Positions 8,864-17,370 of a stretch of 64,000 nt of DNA are shown one piece after another. The DNA lies in contig NZ_BAABJX010000017.1 of assembly GCF_039543525.1 (NCBI RefSeq), forward strand, positions 62,001-126,000. Reading direction: 5' to 3'. Position 1 is the first letter of the stretch, and each line of letters starts with the position of its first letter. The stretch is from Algivirga pacifica. GTDB taxonomy: Bacteria; Bacteroidota; Bacteroidia; Cytophagales; Flammeovirgaceae. Both the position numbers and the translations under genes were made by a program. The notes under the pieces were generated by a model. It was not told where the DNA came from, searched no databases, and was given only the letters and a program-made list of their open reading frames with translations.

Positions 8864-9355
8864 ATGAAAGTAGGAATAATATCAGATACACACGGATATA
8901 TTGATGATCGTATCTGTGCGCATTTATCTGAATGTGATGAAATTTGGCATGCAGGAGACATAGGAGATCTGCAAGTGACTGATCGTTTACAGCAAATAGC
9001 TCCCCTGAGAGCAGTATATGGAAATATTGACGGAGGCCCTTTGCGATGGGAGTTTCCGGAAGAACAATTGTTTGATTGTAAAGGGATACGTGTATGGATG
9101 ACACATATAGGAGGCTATCCTCCAAAGTATACTACAAAACTTAAAAAAAGACTGGACGAAGTCAAACCAGATCTCTTTATCTGTGGACATTCCCACATCC
9201 TTAAGGTCATTCCAGATACTCAAAGAAATCTATTGCATATCAACCCCGGAGCCGCAGGTCTAAAAGGATTTCATAAGGTGCGTACGCTAATATTGATAGA
9301 GGTAGGAGAGGGAAGAGTGGAGAAGCTAAATGTGGTGGAACTAGGTACAAAGTAA
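8864..9355 (+). CDS. YfcE/MJ0936-family metallophosphoesterase
   Basis: A 163-residue cytoplasmic calcineurin-like phosphodiesterase. All metal motifs are there: SDTHGYIDD (8-16), HAGDIGD, YGNIDGG (the GNxD/E block), THIGG and CGHSHILK near the C-terminus, followed by the family's INPGAAG. The length fits the YfcE subfamily, which hydrolyses phosphodiesters in vitro; the physiological substrate is not established. Confidence 0.92.
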   Translation: MKVGIISDTHGYIDDRICAHLSECDEIWHAGDIGDLQVTDRLQQIAPLRAVYGNIDGGPLRWEFPEEQLFDCKGIRVWMTHIGGYPPKYTTKLKKRLDEVKPDLFICGHSHILKVIPDTQRNLLHINPGAAGLKGFHKVRTLILIEVGEGRVEKLNVVELGTK

Positions 9356-9365
9356 GGGCGACCCC

Positions 9366-9511
9366 AATGCCGTCAATTTAAGCCGAAAGTAAAAAGGTAG
9401 AAACTGGTCGTAGCGTCCACGCTACGACCTGCAGCGGGTTTGCACTACGCTCTCTATATGTACTATTTCCTTAAGTTGACAGCATTGAGGGCGACGCTTG
9501 TGTTTGCCCCT
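9366..9511. repeat. Nested palindrome with a perfect GGTCGTAGCG hairpin
   Basis: Outer arms AATGCCGTCAATTTAAG (9366-9382) and CTTAAGTTGACAGCATT (9470-9486) match with two mismatches. Inside lies a perfect 10-bp hairpin GGTCGTAGCG-tcca-CGCTACGACC. On the right a degenerate GGGCGAC...TTTGCCC hairpin follows, like the better copy at 24.0 kb. No coding frame. Confidence 0.8.
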
Positions 9512-9524
9512 AAATATAAAAGCA

Positions 9525-9574
9525 TAAAAAAATGGATAGCAGTCTGACTTCAGAAGTCATGTTGCTATCCATTT
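9525..9574 (-). terminator. Intrinsic terminator for the small basic protein gene
   Basis: A perfect 12-bp outer stem AAATGGATAGCA/TGCTATCCATTT encloses a second stem TGACTTC-AGAAGTCA. On the minus strand it is followed by a run of Ts. It begins 22 bases after the stop of the small gene, which supports that gene being real. Confidence 0.85.
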
Positions 9575-9596
9575 GTTGTAATAAACAAGGCGGTGA

Positions 9597-9740
9597 TTAC
9601 TTGTTGAAAGAAGCTTTCAATTCCTCTACGTCAACTTTCTTGATAACCGGCTTAGCACCTTGTCTCTTCATTGTTTTCTTTCTAGCGATCGCTCTCATTC
9701 TGTTCTTAAGAGCTTTTCTGATCAATTTTGTAGAAGCCAT
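9597..9740 (-). CDS. Small basic protein, 47 aa, unknown function
   Basis: The frame encodes 47 residues beginning MASTKLIRKALKNRMRAIAR. It is very basic (about 16 Lys/Arg), with an amphipathic N-terminal helix, a KRQGAKPVIKKV middle and a short acidic helix VEELKASFNK at the end. Composition resembles small ribosomal or nucleic-acid-binding proteins, but I cannot name it; it is not a known L34/L36/S21 sequence. Codon use is good, a -7 type element TAAATTTG lies upstream, and a strong terminator follows. These three together make it a confident gene despite its size. Confidence 0.85.
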   Translation of the reverse strand: MASTKLIRKALKNRMRAIARKKTMKRQGAKPVIKKVDVEELKASFNK

Positions 9741-9788
9741 GTTTATATAACTTTTATGATTAATCCATTACTTAACTTAATGAGCGTG

Positions 9789-9796
9789 CAAATTTA
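9789..9796 (-). promoter_or_regulatory. Candidate -7 element for the small basic protein gene
   Basis: Minus-strand TAAATTTG matches TAnnTTTG exactly, about 50 bases before the start codon. The -33 region is only T-rich. Confidence 0.4.
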
Positions 9797-9850
9797 AGGT
9801 TATTTTCCATTAAATGAAAAATTATTCCCTAATAAATATACCTTTATGTT

Positions 9851-9957
9851 GTGAGGTAAGAGGTATAAGGTAAAAAGTAAAAGATAAGAGTATGTTAATT
9901 TAAAGTGCTCATATTAACCTGTTACCTATTGTTTTTATCTGTTATCCTCTATGTATT
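9851..9957. repeat. Degenerate heptad inverted repeat (GGTAAAA-type)
   Basis: The left arm is purine-rich with GGTAAGA, GGTATAA, GGTAAAA, AGTAAAA units. The right arm has GTTACCTATTG, TTATCTG and TTATCCTC. It lies in the promoter gap of the following lipoprotein gene. Decay suggests an older element. Confidence 0.6.
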
Positions 9958-9999
9958 AGGGGGTTAATTATTTTTATTACTAATCGGTACTATATATTT

Positions 10000-10959
10000 A
10001 TGCGTTACAAAAACTTTTTAGGAATTGTAGTATTAGGGGGTTGTTCTCTGACAGCTTGTGAGCTGCAGGAAGATAAGGAGCAGAATCCCTCTGATGCAAC
10101 GTTAAACTTTGAATTTGCCTTTAATGAGGCTCAGGAACGTTTGGATAACTTTGGTAAACCGGTGGGTGTCGCAGAAGGCAATGCAGCCCAATCTCCACAG
10201 TTCAATAGCATGAGTGTACATTATATTGAGTTTGTACAGGATAAATGGACGATGATTGGAGATGGAGCCGTGGTGTATGAAGGAGCTACACGTTCTTCTG
10301 CAAATACACAGTTTCCGAATGCCATCGAATTTGATGAGGCGATTCAGCATGGAGAAGGGGAGACTTTTCTGGAGGTTCCCATTTCAGCATTGCCTGCAGG
10401 AACTTATGAATACCTTAGAGTATCGGTTACTTATCAGAATGCCGATGTACAGTTTAATTTACTGAACCTTCCTTACTTGGGGGATTATAATAAGCAGAAA
10501 GGAACATTGGCTGGGTTTATTGGCTTCAACACCTACATTTCCTCTCATACTGCTAAGCAGCAGACAATAGAGGTTCATTCAGAAAAACCACAAGGATTCT
10601 GGATTTTTGAGCCACAGTTTGAGGAGCCTTTGCAGGGATATTACCTTCAAAGTAACCCTTCTGGAGTCTTACAACAACAAATCCCTGCAGGAGGTGTAAC
10701 GGTCGTGAACCCATTGGAAGAGTTTGGAGTGACCATTCCAGAAGGATCTTGTGTAGTGACAGGTAAGTTGGAGGAGCCTTTGGTGATTACGGGAGAAGAG
10801 ACCGAGAACAAGCAAGTGACGCTGTCCTTCTCTACAAATAATAGTTTCGAGTGGATTGATGCTAACCCCAATGGAGAATGGGATATTGACGTAGAAGGAA
10901 ATATTCAAGAACCTGTAGTGGATATGGGATTGAGAGGGTTACAAGTTATTGTAAAGTAA
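10000..10959 (+). CDS. Hypothetical lipoprotein, 319 aa
   Basis: Exported lipoprotein: the signal ends in LTAC (Cys20). The mature part is acidic and beta-rich, with a first domain (about 30-160) carrying VHYIEFVQDKWTMIGDGAVVYEG and an LPAGTYEYLRVSVTYQN strand pair, a middle part, and a C-terminal VTLSFSTNNSFEWIDANPNGEWD. The LPAGTY-type motif is common in Ig-like or DUF4382-like Bacteroidota surface lipoproteins, but I cannot assign a family. It stands alone, bounded by a terminator and a convergent gene. Function unknown. Confidence 0.85.
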   Translation: MRYKNFLGIVVLGGCSLTACELQEDKEQNPSDATLNFEFAFNEAQERLDNFGKPVGVAEGNAAQSPQFNSMSVHYIEFVQDKWTMIGDGAVVYEGATRSSANTQFPNAIEFDEAIQHGEGETFLEVPISALPAGTYEYLRVSVTYQNADVQFNLLNLPYLGDYNKQKGTLAGFIGFNTYISSHTAKQQTIEVHSEKPQGFWIFEPQFEEPLQGYYLQSNPSGVLQQQIPAGGVTVVNPLEEFGVTIPEGSCVVTGKLEEPLVITGEETENKQVTLSFSTNNSFEWIDANPNGEWDIDVEGNIQEPVVDMGLRGLQVIVK

Positions 10960-10984
10960 GGGTTATAAGGCTAATTTAAATATC

Positions 10985-11020
10985 AATACAGCCCCATGTG
11001 CTAGCACGTGGGGCTGTATT
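10985..11020. terminator. Bidirectional hairpin between convergent genes
   Basis: AATACAGCCCCATGTGCT and AGCACGTGGGGCTGTATT form an 18-bp stem with one G-T pair and almost no loop. Convergent genes on both sides end close by. Confidence 0.85.
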
Positions 11021-11035
11021 CTTATAAGACTTTAA

Positions 11036-11452
11036 TTATCTTTCTACATGTTCCATACACTCCTCTAAAGCAGACCAGGCACTAAAAGAGAATTTTTCAC
11101 TAGAATAGTCAATACTAACTTCTTCAATGAAAATGTTTGCATAGTTAATAGCATGAGGGTTATCGCCAGTAATATAATAGACATTTTTGACTCCGAAGTA
11201 TTCAAAGCGTTGCATTTGTTGTGTTGCCTCTTGTATCATACGTTCCTTTGGGTAGGGGTAGTGCATTTCTCTTAAATCAATAATCCAATGTATAGGACGG
11301 TATTGGAGTAAGAAGTTATTGGTGCGTAAAGCGACTTCTTCGTACTCTTTTCTGTTAGGAACTCTGCTATTACTGGTTTTACTTTTGGTAATGACCAACT
11401 TTTTTAGTGGATCATAATAGTTGATCGTTAGTAAGGTTTCCTCTTTGATCAT
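11036..11452 (-). CDS. Hypothetical cytoplasmic protein, STAS-like size
   Basis: I start at the second ATG (MIKEETLLTINYYDP), giving 138 residues; an in-frame ATG eight codons earlier is also possible. No signal or membrane segment. The pattern LLTINYYDPLKKLVITK, HWIIDLREMHYP and a closing helix AWSALEECMEHVE resembles small Bacteroidota STAS-fold-like proteins, but similarity is only by eye. Unknown function. Confidence 0.75.
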   Translation of the reverse strand: MIKEETLLTINYYDPLKKLVITKSKTSNSRVPNRKEYEEVALRTNNFLLQYRPIHWIIDLREMHYPYPKERMIQEATQQMQRFEYFGVKNVYYITGDNPHAINYANIFIEEVSIDYSSEKFSFSAWSALEECMEHVER

Positions 11453-11875
11453 AAAGATTGTGTTTATGTAGTGCATTAATGAAAATGAGCACTACTAGAT
11501 GTAAAAAAAGAAGTAAAGGGGTAACGTGTTTTATCTATTACCCATAAAAAGACTACAATACTTTTGAGTACATAAGCACTAAAGTATCAATAAGGAGATT
11601 AGTATATTATTTTGTTAATCGTAATTCAGTTACTTTATATGTAAGTATTTTGTATCGTGAGCAAATATTATGCTAATAAGGATAATTTTATCCGTCTTTT
11701 GCCTGTTATTACCCAATCCTCTAGTAGAATTCACTCTTTCGTAAAATCCCCTTTATATTGATTTCATTATTGCAGCTGTAAATCAAAAAGACCCTAAACG
11801 CGTTGGGCATTTTTTATGAATCAGGGAGTAGAGAATGAGAAACACTCCTACTGCTCAATTTGAAAATTCCAAGAC
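11453..11875. other. Intergenic region upstream of susC
   Basis: About 400 AT-rich bases carry the divergent promoters of the hypothetical gene and the susC/susD pair. A short GGGTAA...TTACCC hairpin lies near 11519-11543. I see no recognisable operator or anti-sigma/ECF gene nearby. Confidence 0.4.
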
Positions 11876-14800
11876 ATGAATCTACGAAAACTATCACTTT
11901 TACTGCTACTATGTATGAGTGCTGCTGTTGGTTTTGCTCAGGAGCGCGTAGTACAAGGCGTTGTAAAGCAAGCATCCAATCAATTACCCTTACCGGGAGT
12001 AACTGTTCAGGTTAAAGGGACGCAACAAGGAACGGTTACCGGCATAGATGGTAAGTTTATGTTATCCGTACCGGAAGGTAATAATGTATTGACATTTCGC
12101 TTGATCGGAATGGAACCCTTGGTGGAAGAGATCAACAACCGTGCTTCTATCGAGGTAAGTATGAAAGAGGAAGTCACCGAGCTGGACGAGGTGGTGGTTA
12201 CCGCTCTTGGTGTTACCAGGGATAAGCGTTCTTTGGGGGATGCGGTACAAGAAGTTAGTGGCTCGTCAGTGAGTGAGGTACCACAACAAAATATGGTTAA
12301 CTCTTTATCTGGAAAGGTGGCAGGTTTACAGGTACAGGCTTCCGGCGTGATGGGTGGTTCGACGAATGTTATTATCCGTGGACAGAGCTCTTTGGGAAAC
12401 AATCAGGCTTTGTTTGTTGTAGATGGTGTGCCGATTGATAACTCAAGTACCAACTCAAGTTACCAAAACCAAGGATCAGGAGGTATTGACTGGGGTAGCC
12501 CTATTGCGGATATTAACCCAGAAGATATTGCTTCCATTTCAGTGCTAAAAGGAGCCAGTGCTGCTGCACTTTATGGTTCTAGAGGTTCAAATGGTGTGGT
12601 AATGATTACGACCAAGAATGGTAGTGGGGCAGGGAAAACAGGCGTAGATATCTCTACCGGAGTGATCTTCAGTCAGGTGAATCAACGTACCTTGCCAAGG
12701 TATCAGAAGGAATATGGAGCAGGCTATCCAGTATGGCAAAAAGATGCCAATGACAACTGGTACAGAGATTATTCCCATACCTATGTAGATGTGGATGGAG
12801 ATGGAACGGATGAAGTGTTTGTTAACTTTGGTGATGATGCTTCATGGGGGCCTAAGTTTGACGGATCTCCTGTTATTCATTGGGATGCATTGGATCCTGT
12901 AGCGGATAATTACCTGGAAACAAGACCGTGGGTCGCTTCCGAAAATGGTCCAGAGGCCTTTTTCCAGACAGGACGTGCCATTAATACGAACGTAGCCTTG
13001 ACAGGTTCAGGTTCTTATGGAAACTATAGGATTTCTTATACGAACAGAGACGAGACCGGTATTATACCGAATAGTGTCAATAAGAAGAACAACTTCAATG
13101 TAGCGGCAAAATTTGACTTTACGGATCGTTTGTCTTCTTCAGTGAATATGAACTATTCTAATCGTTATGTGCGAAACAGACCAGCACAAGGATACGATGC
13201 CGCTTACTCCAGAGCATTTATGGCTTCATCGGCTTTCTGGATGCAAACGAATGTGGACTTTGAGCGATTGAAGAACTACCAAATGAGCGATGGGACACAG
13301 TATACATGGAACCGCTCATGGTGGAATGATCCTTCTCCGGCTTATTGGGACAACCCTTACTGGGTAGTGTACAAGAACTTTACAGAAGACACCAGGGAGC
13401 GAATCTTTGGAGCTTGGTCAATGGATTACAGACTTACAGATTGGTTGACCCTTACAGGAAAGTATGGCTTGGATACCTATACAGATGTACAGGAGGAGCG
13501 TATTGCCAATGGTAGTTATGCCGACTTCCCATACTACTATAAGACTAACCGTAACAGAAGAGAGTCCAACCTGGACTTTATCCTAAGTGCTAATAAACAG
13601 TTCGGAAAGGTTTCCCTGAATGCTTTTGTCGGAACGAACTATAGACATAATCAATATGAGCGTATAGGTATCGGAACGGATCAGGGTTTTACGGTGGATA
13701 ATGTTTTCTGGGCAGAGAACTCATCAAATCCGGAGACTTATATGAGAGATTATGTATCTCAGAAAAAGATGTTCAGTGTTTATGCTAGTGCTACACTAGG
13801 GTATAAGGATATGCTTTTTGTAGACTTGAAAGGTAGAATGGATCAATCATCTACTTTGCCATTGGATAACAATACTTATTTCTATCCGGCAACCTCTTTG
13901 AGTTTCATCTTTACGGAGCTACAAGCATTGCAGTATAGTAATATTATTTCTTATGGTAAGCTTCGTGCTTCGTATGGTAGAGTGGGTAGTGATACGGACC
14001 CTTACCGTTTGGTCAACACCCTTGGAGTAGGAAACTATGGAACCAACCCTGCTATGTTTAGTTCTTCTACCGTATTTGATCCTAATCTTCGTCCTGAGTT
14101 TACGGATTCATGGGAAGTGGGTACAGATTTGAGCTTGTTCAATAATCGAGTAAGGGCAGATTTTACGTATTTCTATAAGTCAACATATGATCAGATTGTA
14201 TACCAAGCAGTGCCGGCATCTACCGGGGTAACCAGCATCTCTACGAATATTGGAGAGATTGAGAACAAGGGGGTAGAACTTTCATTGGGTATTACTCCTG
14301 TACAGACGGGGGACTTCCGTTGGGATATGAATGTGAACTGGTCTTCTTATCGCAATAAGGTAATTGATATTGATGGAGATCCGGAAACTAATAATGGCGT
14401 TTTGGAGTATGGGTCGTCTTATGATTATGCATCGGTTGTGGCGAAAGAAGGAGAAGCAATGGGCGCCATTATCGCAACAAACTTCGTCTATAATGACAAG
14501 GGTGAAAAGTTGGTAGATGCTAATGGATATTACCAATTAGGTCCACAGGAAGTATTGGGTAATGCGAACCCTGATTGGATTGGAGGTTTACAAAATACAT
14601 TTACCTATAAATCATGGACCCTGAATACATTATTGGATGCTTCTTGGGGAGGCGAAAGATTCTCTTTGACTCACTTCTGGGGTAAAGGTACAGGAGTGTT
14701 GGAGGAGACTGTAGGTACGAACGAACTAGGAAATCCTATCCGTAGTAACCCTAATGAAGGCGGTGGGGTAGTTTTGGAAGGTGTTACTGAGGATGGCAAA

Positions 14801-15115
14801 CCAAATGAGGTACGTTTAAATGCTTATGATGCTTTTGCTTACTGGAGATTGCCAGCAGCCACTGCAGTGGTGGATGCAAGCTATGTGAAATTGCGTGAGG
14901 TGAGCTTGACATACCAGTTGCCGGCACGTTACCTGACGAATACACCATTCCAGAAACTAGGATTCTCTCTTATCGGCAGTAACCTTGCGATCTTGAAAGG
15001 GCCAAAGCATTTTGATCCGGAGACGACTTATGGGGCAGGGAATACACAGGGTATTGAGCAAGGGGCATTGCCAACCCCAAGAAGCTATGGCTTCAAGGTA
15101 AACCTTGGTTTTTAA
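11876..15115 (+). CDS. SusC/RagA-family TonB-linked outer-membrane protein
   Basis: A complete 1079-residue SusC-type receptor. Signal peptide 1-21 (ending VGFAQ), beta-sandwich about 24-100, LDEVVVTALG hinge at about 102-111, plug domain about 120-250 with SLSGKVAGLQ and ALFVVDGVPIDN, then a large 22-strand type barrel ending in the outer-membrane aromatic signature ...GFKVNLGF. An aspartate-rich VDVDGDGTDEV stretch near residue 305 could bind calcium. It imports an oligosaccharide or peptide with the SusD-like protein encoded next, 33 bases downstream. No glycoside hydrolase, peptidase or ECF sigma gene accompanies the pair, so the substrate is open. Confidence 0.97.
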   Translation: MNLRKLSLLLLLCMSAAVGFAQERVVQGVVKQASNQLPLPGVTVQVKGTQQGTVTGIDGKFMLSVPEGNNVLTFRLIGMEPLVEEINNRASIEVSMKEEVTELDEVVVTALGVTRDKRSLGDAVQEVSGSSVSEVPQQNMVNSLSGKVAGLQVQASGVMGGSTNVIIRGQSSLGNNQALFVVDGVPIDNSSTNSSYQNQGSGGIDWGSPIADINPEDIASISVLKGASAAALYGSRGSNGVVMITTKNGSGAGKTGVDISTGVIFSQVNQRTLPRYQKEYGAGYPVWQKDANDNWYRDYSHTYVDVDGDGTDEVFVNFGDDASWGPKFDGSPVIHWDALDPVADNYLETRPWVASENGPEAFFQTGRAINTNVALTGSGSYGNYRISYTNRDETGIIPNSVNKKNNFNVAAKFDFTDRLSSSVNMNYSNRYVRNRPAQGYDAAYSRAFMASSAFWMQTNVDFERLKNYQMSDGTQYTWNRSWWNDPSPAYWDNPYWVVYKNFTEDTRERIFGAWSMDYRLTDWLTLTGKYGLDTYTDVQEERIANGSYADFPYYYKTNRNRRESNLDFILSANKQFGKVSLNAFVGTNYRHNQYERIGIGTDQGFTVDNVFWAENSSNPETYMRDYVSQKKMFSVYASATLGYKDMLFVDLKGRMDQSSTLPLDNNTYFYPATSLSFIFTELQALQYSNIISYGKLRASYGRVGSDTDPYRLVNTLGVGNYGTNPAMFSSSTVFDPNLRPEFTDSWEVGTDLSLFNNRVRADFTYFYKSTYDQIVYQAVPASTGVTSISTNIGEIENKGVELSLGITPVQTGDFRWDMNVNWSSYRNKVIDIDGDPETNNGVLEYGSSYDYASVVAKEGEAMGAIIATNFVYNDKGEKLVDANGYYQLGPQEVLGNANPDWIGGLQNTFTYKSWTLNTLLDASWGGERFSLTHFWGKGTGVLEETVGTNELGNPIRSNPNEGGGVVLEGVTEDGKPNEVRLNAYDAFAYWRLPAATAVVDASYVKLREVSLTYQLPARYLTNTPFQKLGFSLIGSNLAILKGPKHFDPETTYGAGNTQGIEQGALPTPRSYGFKVNLGF

Positions 15116-15148
15116 TCTAAATCATCGAACGTTAAAAGAATTAAACCT

Positions 15149-16585
15149 ATGAATAAGATAATAAAAGCATGCTGTGTTGGTGGAGCAATATTAGGGATGA
15201 TGGCTTCTTGTACGGCCGATTTTGAGGAAATCAACCAGAACCCTAAAGCAATCACTTTTGATGCCTCTACGCCAGAGCCTCTAATGGTTAATGCTATTTG
15301 GGGTATTGCAGGTAACTTTTTGAATGGTGATAATGCCGGTTTGTTGATTTCTCATCAGGTAGCAGAAGAGCAATATGCGAATGCCAGTATTTATAATATA
15401 CAGCCAGACAACCTTGGAAGTAATTGGGCAGATATCTATATCAACCTGAGAAGATTGAAAGAGGTGAGACAATCACTGGATCAACAGAAAGAGAAGTTTC
15501 CGGAAAGCTTTACCGAAGGAAAGTATGAGGCTTACGAGGGGGTAATTGCCGTAATGGAGGTATTGTTGTGGCATACCGCTACGGATATTTTTGGGGCAAT
15601 GCCTTATGAGCAAGCATTGGATATTACTAATATTCGTCCAGCTTATAGTACGCAAAAGGAGATTTACTTGGGTCTTTTTGAGCGTCTGGATACAGCGATA
15701 GGAGCACTTCAAGCAGCGGAAGCCGTTAATGTATACGGAAGTTCGGACTTGATCTATGGAGGAGATAATACACTTTGGTTGCGATTTGCTAATTCCTTGA
15801 AGTTGCGTATGGCTGTACGTATCTCAGATACGGAAGAGGCTGCATTGGCAAAGACAAAGGCACAGGAGGCGGTGTCGGCAGGGGTGATGCAAAGCAATGC
15901 AGATAATGCTCGTTTTCCTTATGTACCGGCATCTCAGATGAATCCAATTTATAGTAAGCGTCTGAACCGTTCGGATGTTTTCCCTTCAGATATTTTGGTG
16001 AATCAGTTGGTAGCCTTTAATGACCCTCGCTTGTCGGCTTATGTGGAGCAAGGAAGCAGTGGGTATGTGGGTGCGCAATTTGGTATTGCGAATAACTTTG
16101 ATGAGCAATATGCAGACTTCTCATCGGATATTATTGCAGGTGCTGGAGACTTTCCCGGGTTTGTGATGGATTATGCAGAAGTAGCATTTTTACTGGCTGA
16201 AGCAGCGCATAAGAATATGATCTCCGGTGATGTGCAGGCATATTATGAAGCAGGGGTGAATGCATCCGTAGAATCATGGACAGGAGCGGACGCTGCTGCT
16301 TATCTGGCTGAAGCAGATGTAGCCTTTGATGCAGCAAATGCAGAAGAGCAAATAGCTTTACAAAAATGGTTAAGCCTTTACTTGAATGGCTGGGAAGCCT
16401 GGGCAGAACAACGTCGTACAGGGATTCCAACCCCTATCCCGAGTATTAATGGACTTAATTATCCTTTGAGATTAGTGTATCCTACGAGTGAAACTACATT
16501 GAATGCAGAGAATTATCAGGCAGCAGTGGATCAAACGTTAGGAGGAAAAGACCAGCAGGATGTTGCCTTATGGTGGGTACAGTAA
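15149..16585 (+). CDS. SusD/RagB-family outer-membrane lipoprotein (SusD-like_2)
   Basis: A 478-residue surface lipoprotein with lipobox MMASC (Cys21), followed by the typical FEEINQNPKAIT. The rest is alpha-helical with TPR-like repeats and a C-terminal WLSLYLNGWEAWAEQRRTGIP, the hallmark of the SusD-like_2 branch often called SusD/RagB. It caps the SusC barrel and binds the ligand. It forms a two-gene operon with the preceding receptor and is followed by a terminator. Confidence 0.96.
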   Translation: MNKIIKACCVGGAILGMMASCTADFEEINQNPKAITFDASTPEPLMVNAIWGIAGNFLNGDNAGLLISHQVAEEQYANASIYNIQPDNLGSNWADIYINLRRLKEVRQSLDQQKEKFPESFTEGKYEAYEGVIAVMEVLLWHTATDIFGAMPYEQALDITNIRPAYSTQKEIYLGLFERLDTAIGALQAAEAVNVYGSSDLIYGGDNTLWLRFANSLKLRMAVRISDTEEAALAKTKAQEAVSAGVMQSNADNARFPYVPASQMNPIYSKRLNRSDVFPSDILVNQLVAFNDPRLSAYVEQGSSGYVGAQFGIANNFDEQYADFSSDIIAGAGDFPGFVMDYAEVAFLLAEAAHKNMISGDVQAYYEAGVNASVESWTGADAAAYLAEADVAFDAANAEEQIALQKWLSLYLNGWEAWAEQRRTGIPTPIPSINGLNYPLRLVYPTSETTLNAENYQAAVDQTLGGKDQQDVALWWVQ

Positions 16586-16603
16586 TTGAATTGAGTTAGT
16601 TAT

Positions 16604-16655
16604 AAAGGTTGAAGATTGGAAGGGCCTTGTTTTTCCATTTCTTCAACCTTTTTTT
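16604..16655 (+). terminator. Terminator of the susC-susD operon
   Basis: AAAGGTTGAAGA pairs with TTCTTCAACCTTT and a T run follows. The inner part (TTGGAA...TTTCCAT) extends the stem imperfectly. Confidence 0.85.
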
Positions 16656-16730
16656 GAACAAGAAGGACTTTGTTATAATAAAGTTTATCACGGTTGATTG
16701 TCGATGAGTAAAAAGCCTAATAAACAAACA

Positions 16731-17135
16731 TCAATCAATTTCATCCTTCATCCCTCTAGGGTATTGAGCAAACCCAAAGGTAGCAATCCCTACAGAAGAG
16801 TCATCTTCCATACTAAGGTAGTTTACCTCATGTAAAGTGACAGGGCTCAAGAAGAAAGGAGTGATAAAAGCTTCTGTGAACCGGAAAAAGGGATGACTAC
16901 TAGCTTCTAGCCAAGAAGACCATTGTTTTTTGAAGCGTTTGGTTTGATAGGCAAACTCCCCGGTTTCTTCTAAATGAATAAATAAAAGATGCTCACAAGG
17001 AGTGAACTCTTCTCGAGTATTCCATTGGGTATGCTGACAGTGTGGGCAAGGGGCAGCAGGGAGTTCAATAGGATGATCATAAATGGTTTGGGTATAAGTC
17101 GACTGCAGGTTAATGGTTTTTTGGAAAGAAGCCAT
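16731..17135 (-). CDS. Hypothetical protein with a CxxC motif, 134 aa
   Basis: Not recognised. One CPHC motif lies at about 29-32, followed by QHTQWNTREEFTPCEHLLF, where a third Cys could help bind metal. The rest is aromatic-rich (QWSSWLEASSHPFFRFTEAF) and ends acidic. No signal peptide. It resembles short zinc-ribbon-plus-unknown proteins seen as single genes in Bacteroidota. Real coding is likely from the frame length and codon use. Confidence 0.7.
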   Translation of the reverse strand: MASFQKTINLQSTYTQTIYDHPIELPAAPCPHCQHTQWNTREEFTPCEHLLFIHLEETGEFAYQTKRFKKQWSSWLEASSHPFFRFTEAFITPFFLSPVTLHEVNYLSMEDDSSVGIATFGFAQYPRGMKDEID

Positions 17136-17370
17136 AGGTAATAGTTATTTAAGGTGAAAAACAAGGGTAATTGGCTAAAAGTATATTGAAAGTGTGCATT
17201 GTTTCTGCATCTACAATATGGAGAGGTTTGCCATAAGGCAAACCAAGTTGAAGTGTAATGTAATAATTAAAACAGTCTTATTAATGAGAATTTTATAGCT
17301 TGTAAACAAAGTTATCAGATTAAAGATAGTAAGACAATCACCCTTTTTAGGTATTTCATAGATTGTAAGC

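Noticed and set aside
9532..9750. 72-codon plus-strand open frame
   Set aside because: It runs opposite the well-supported 47-aa basic protein gene and starts inside that gene's terminator.
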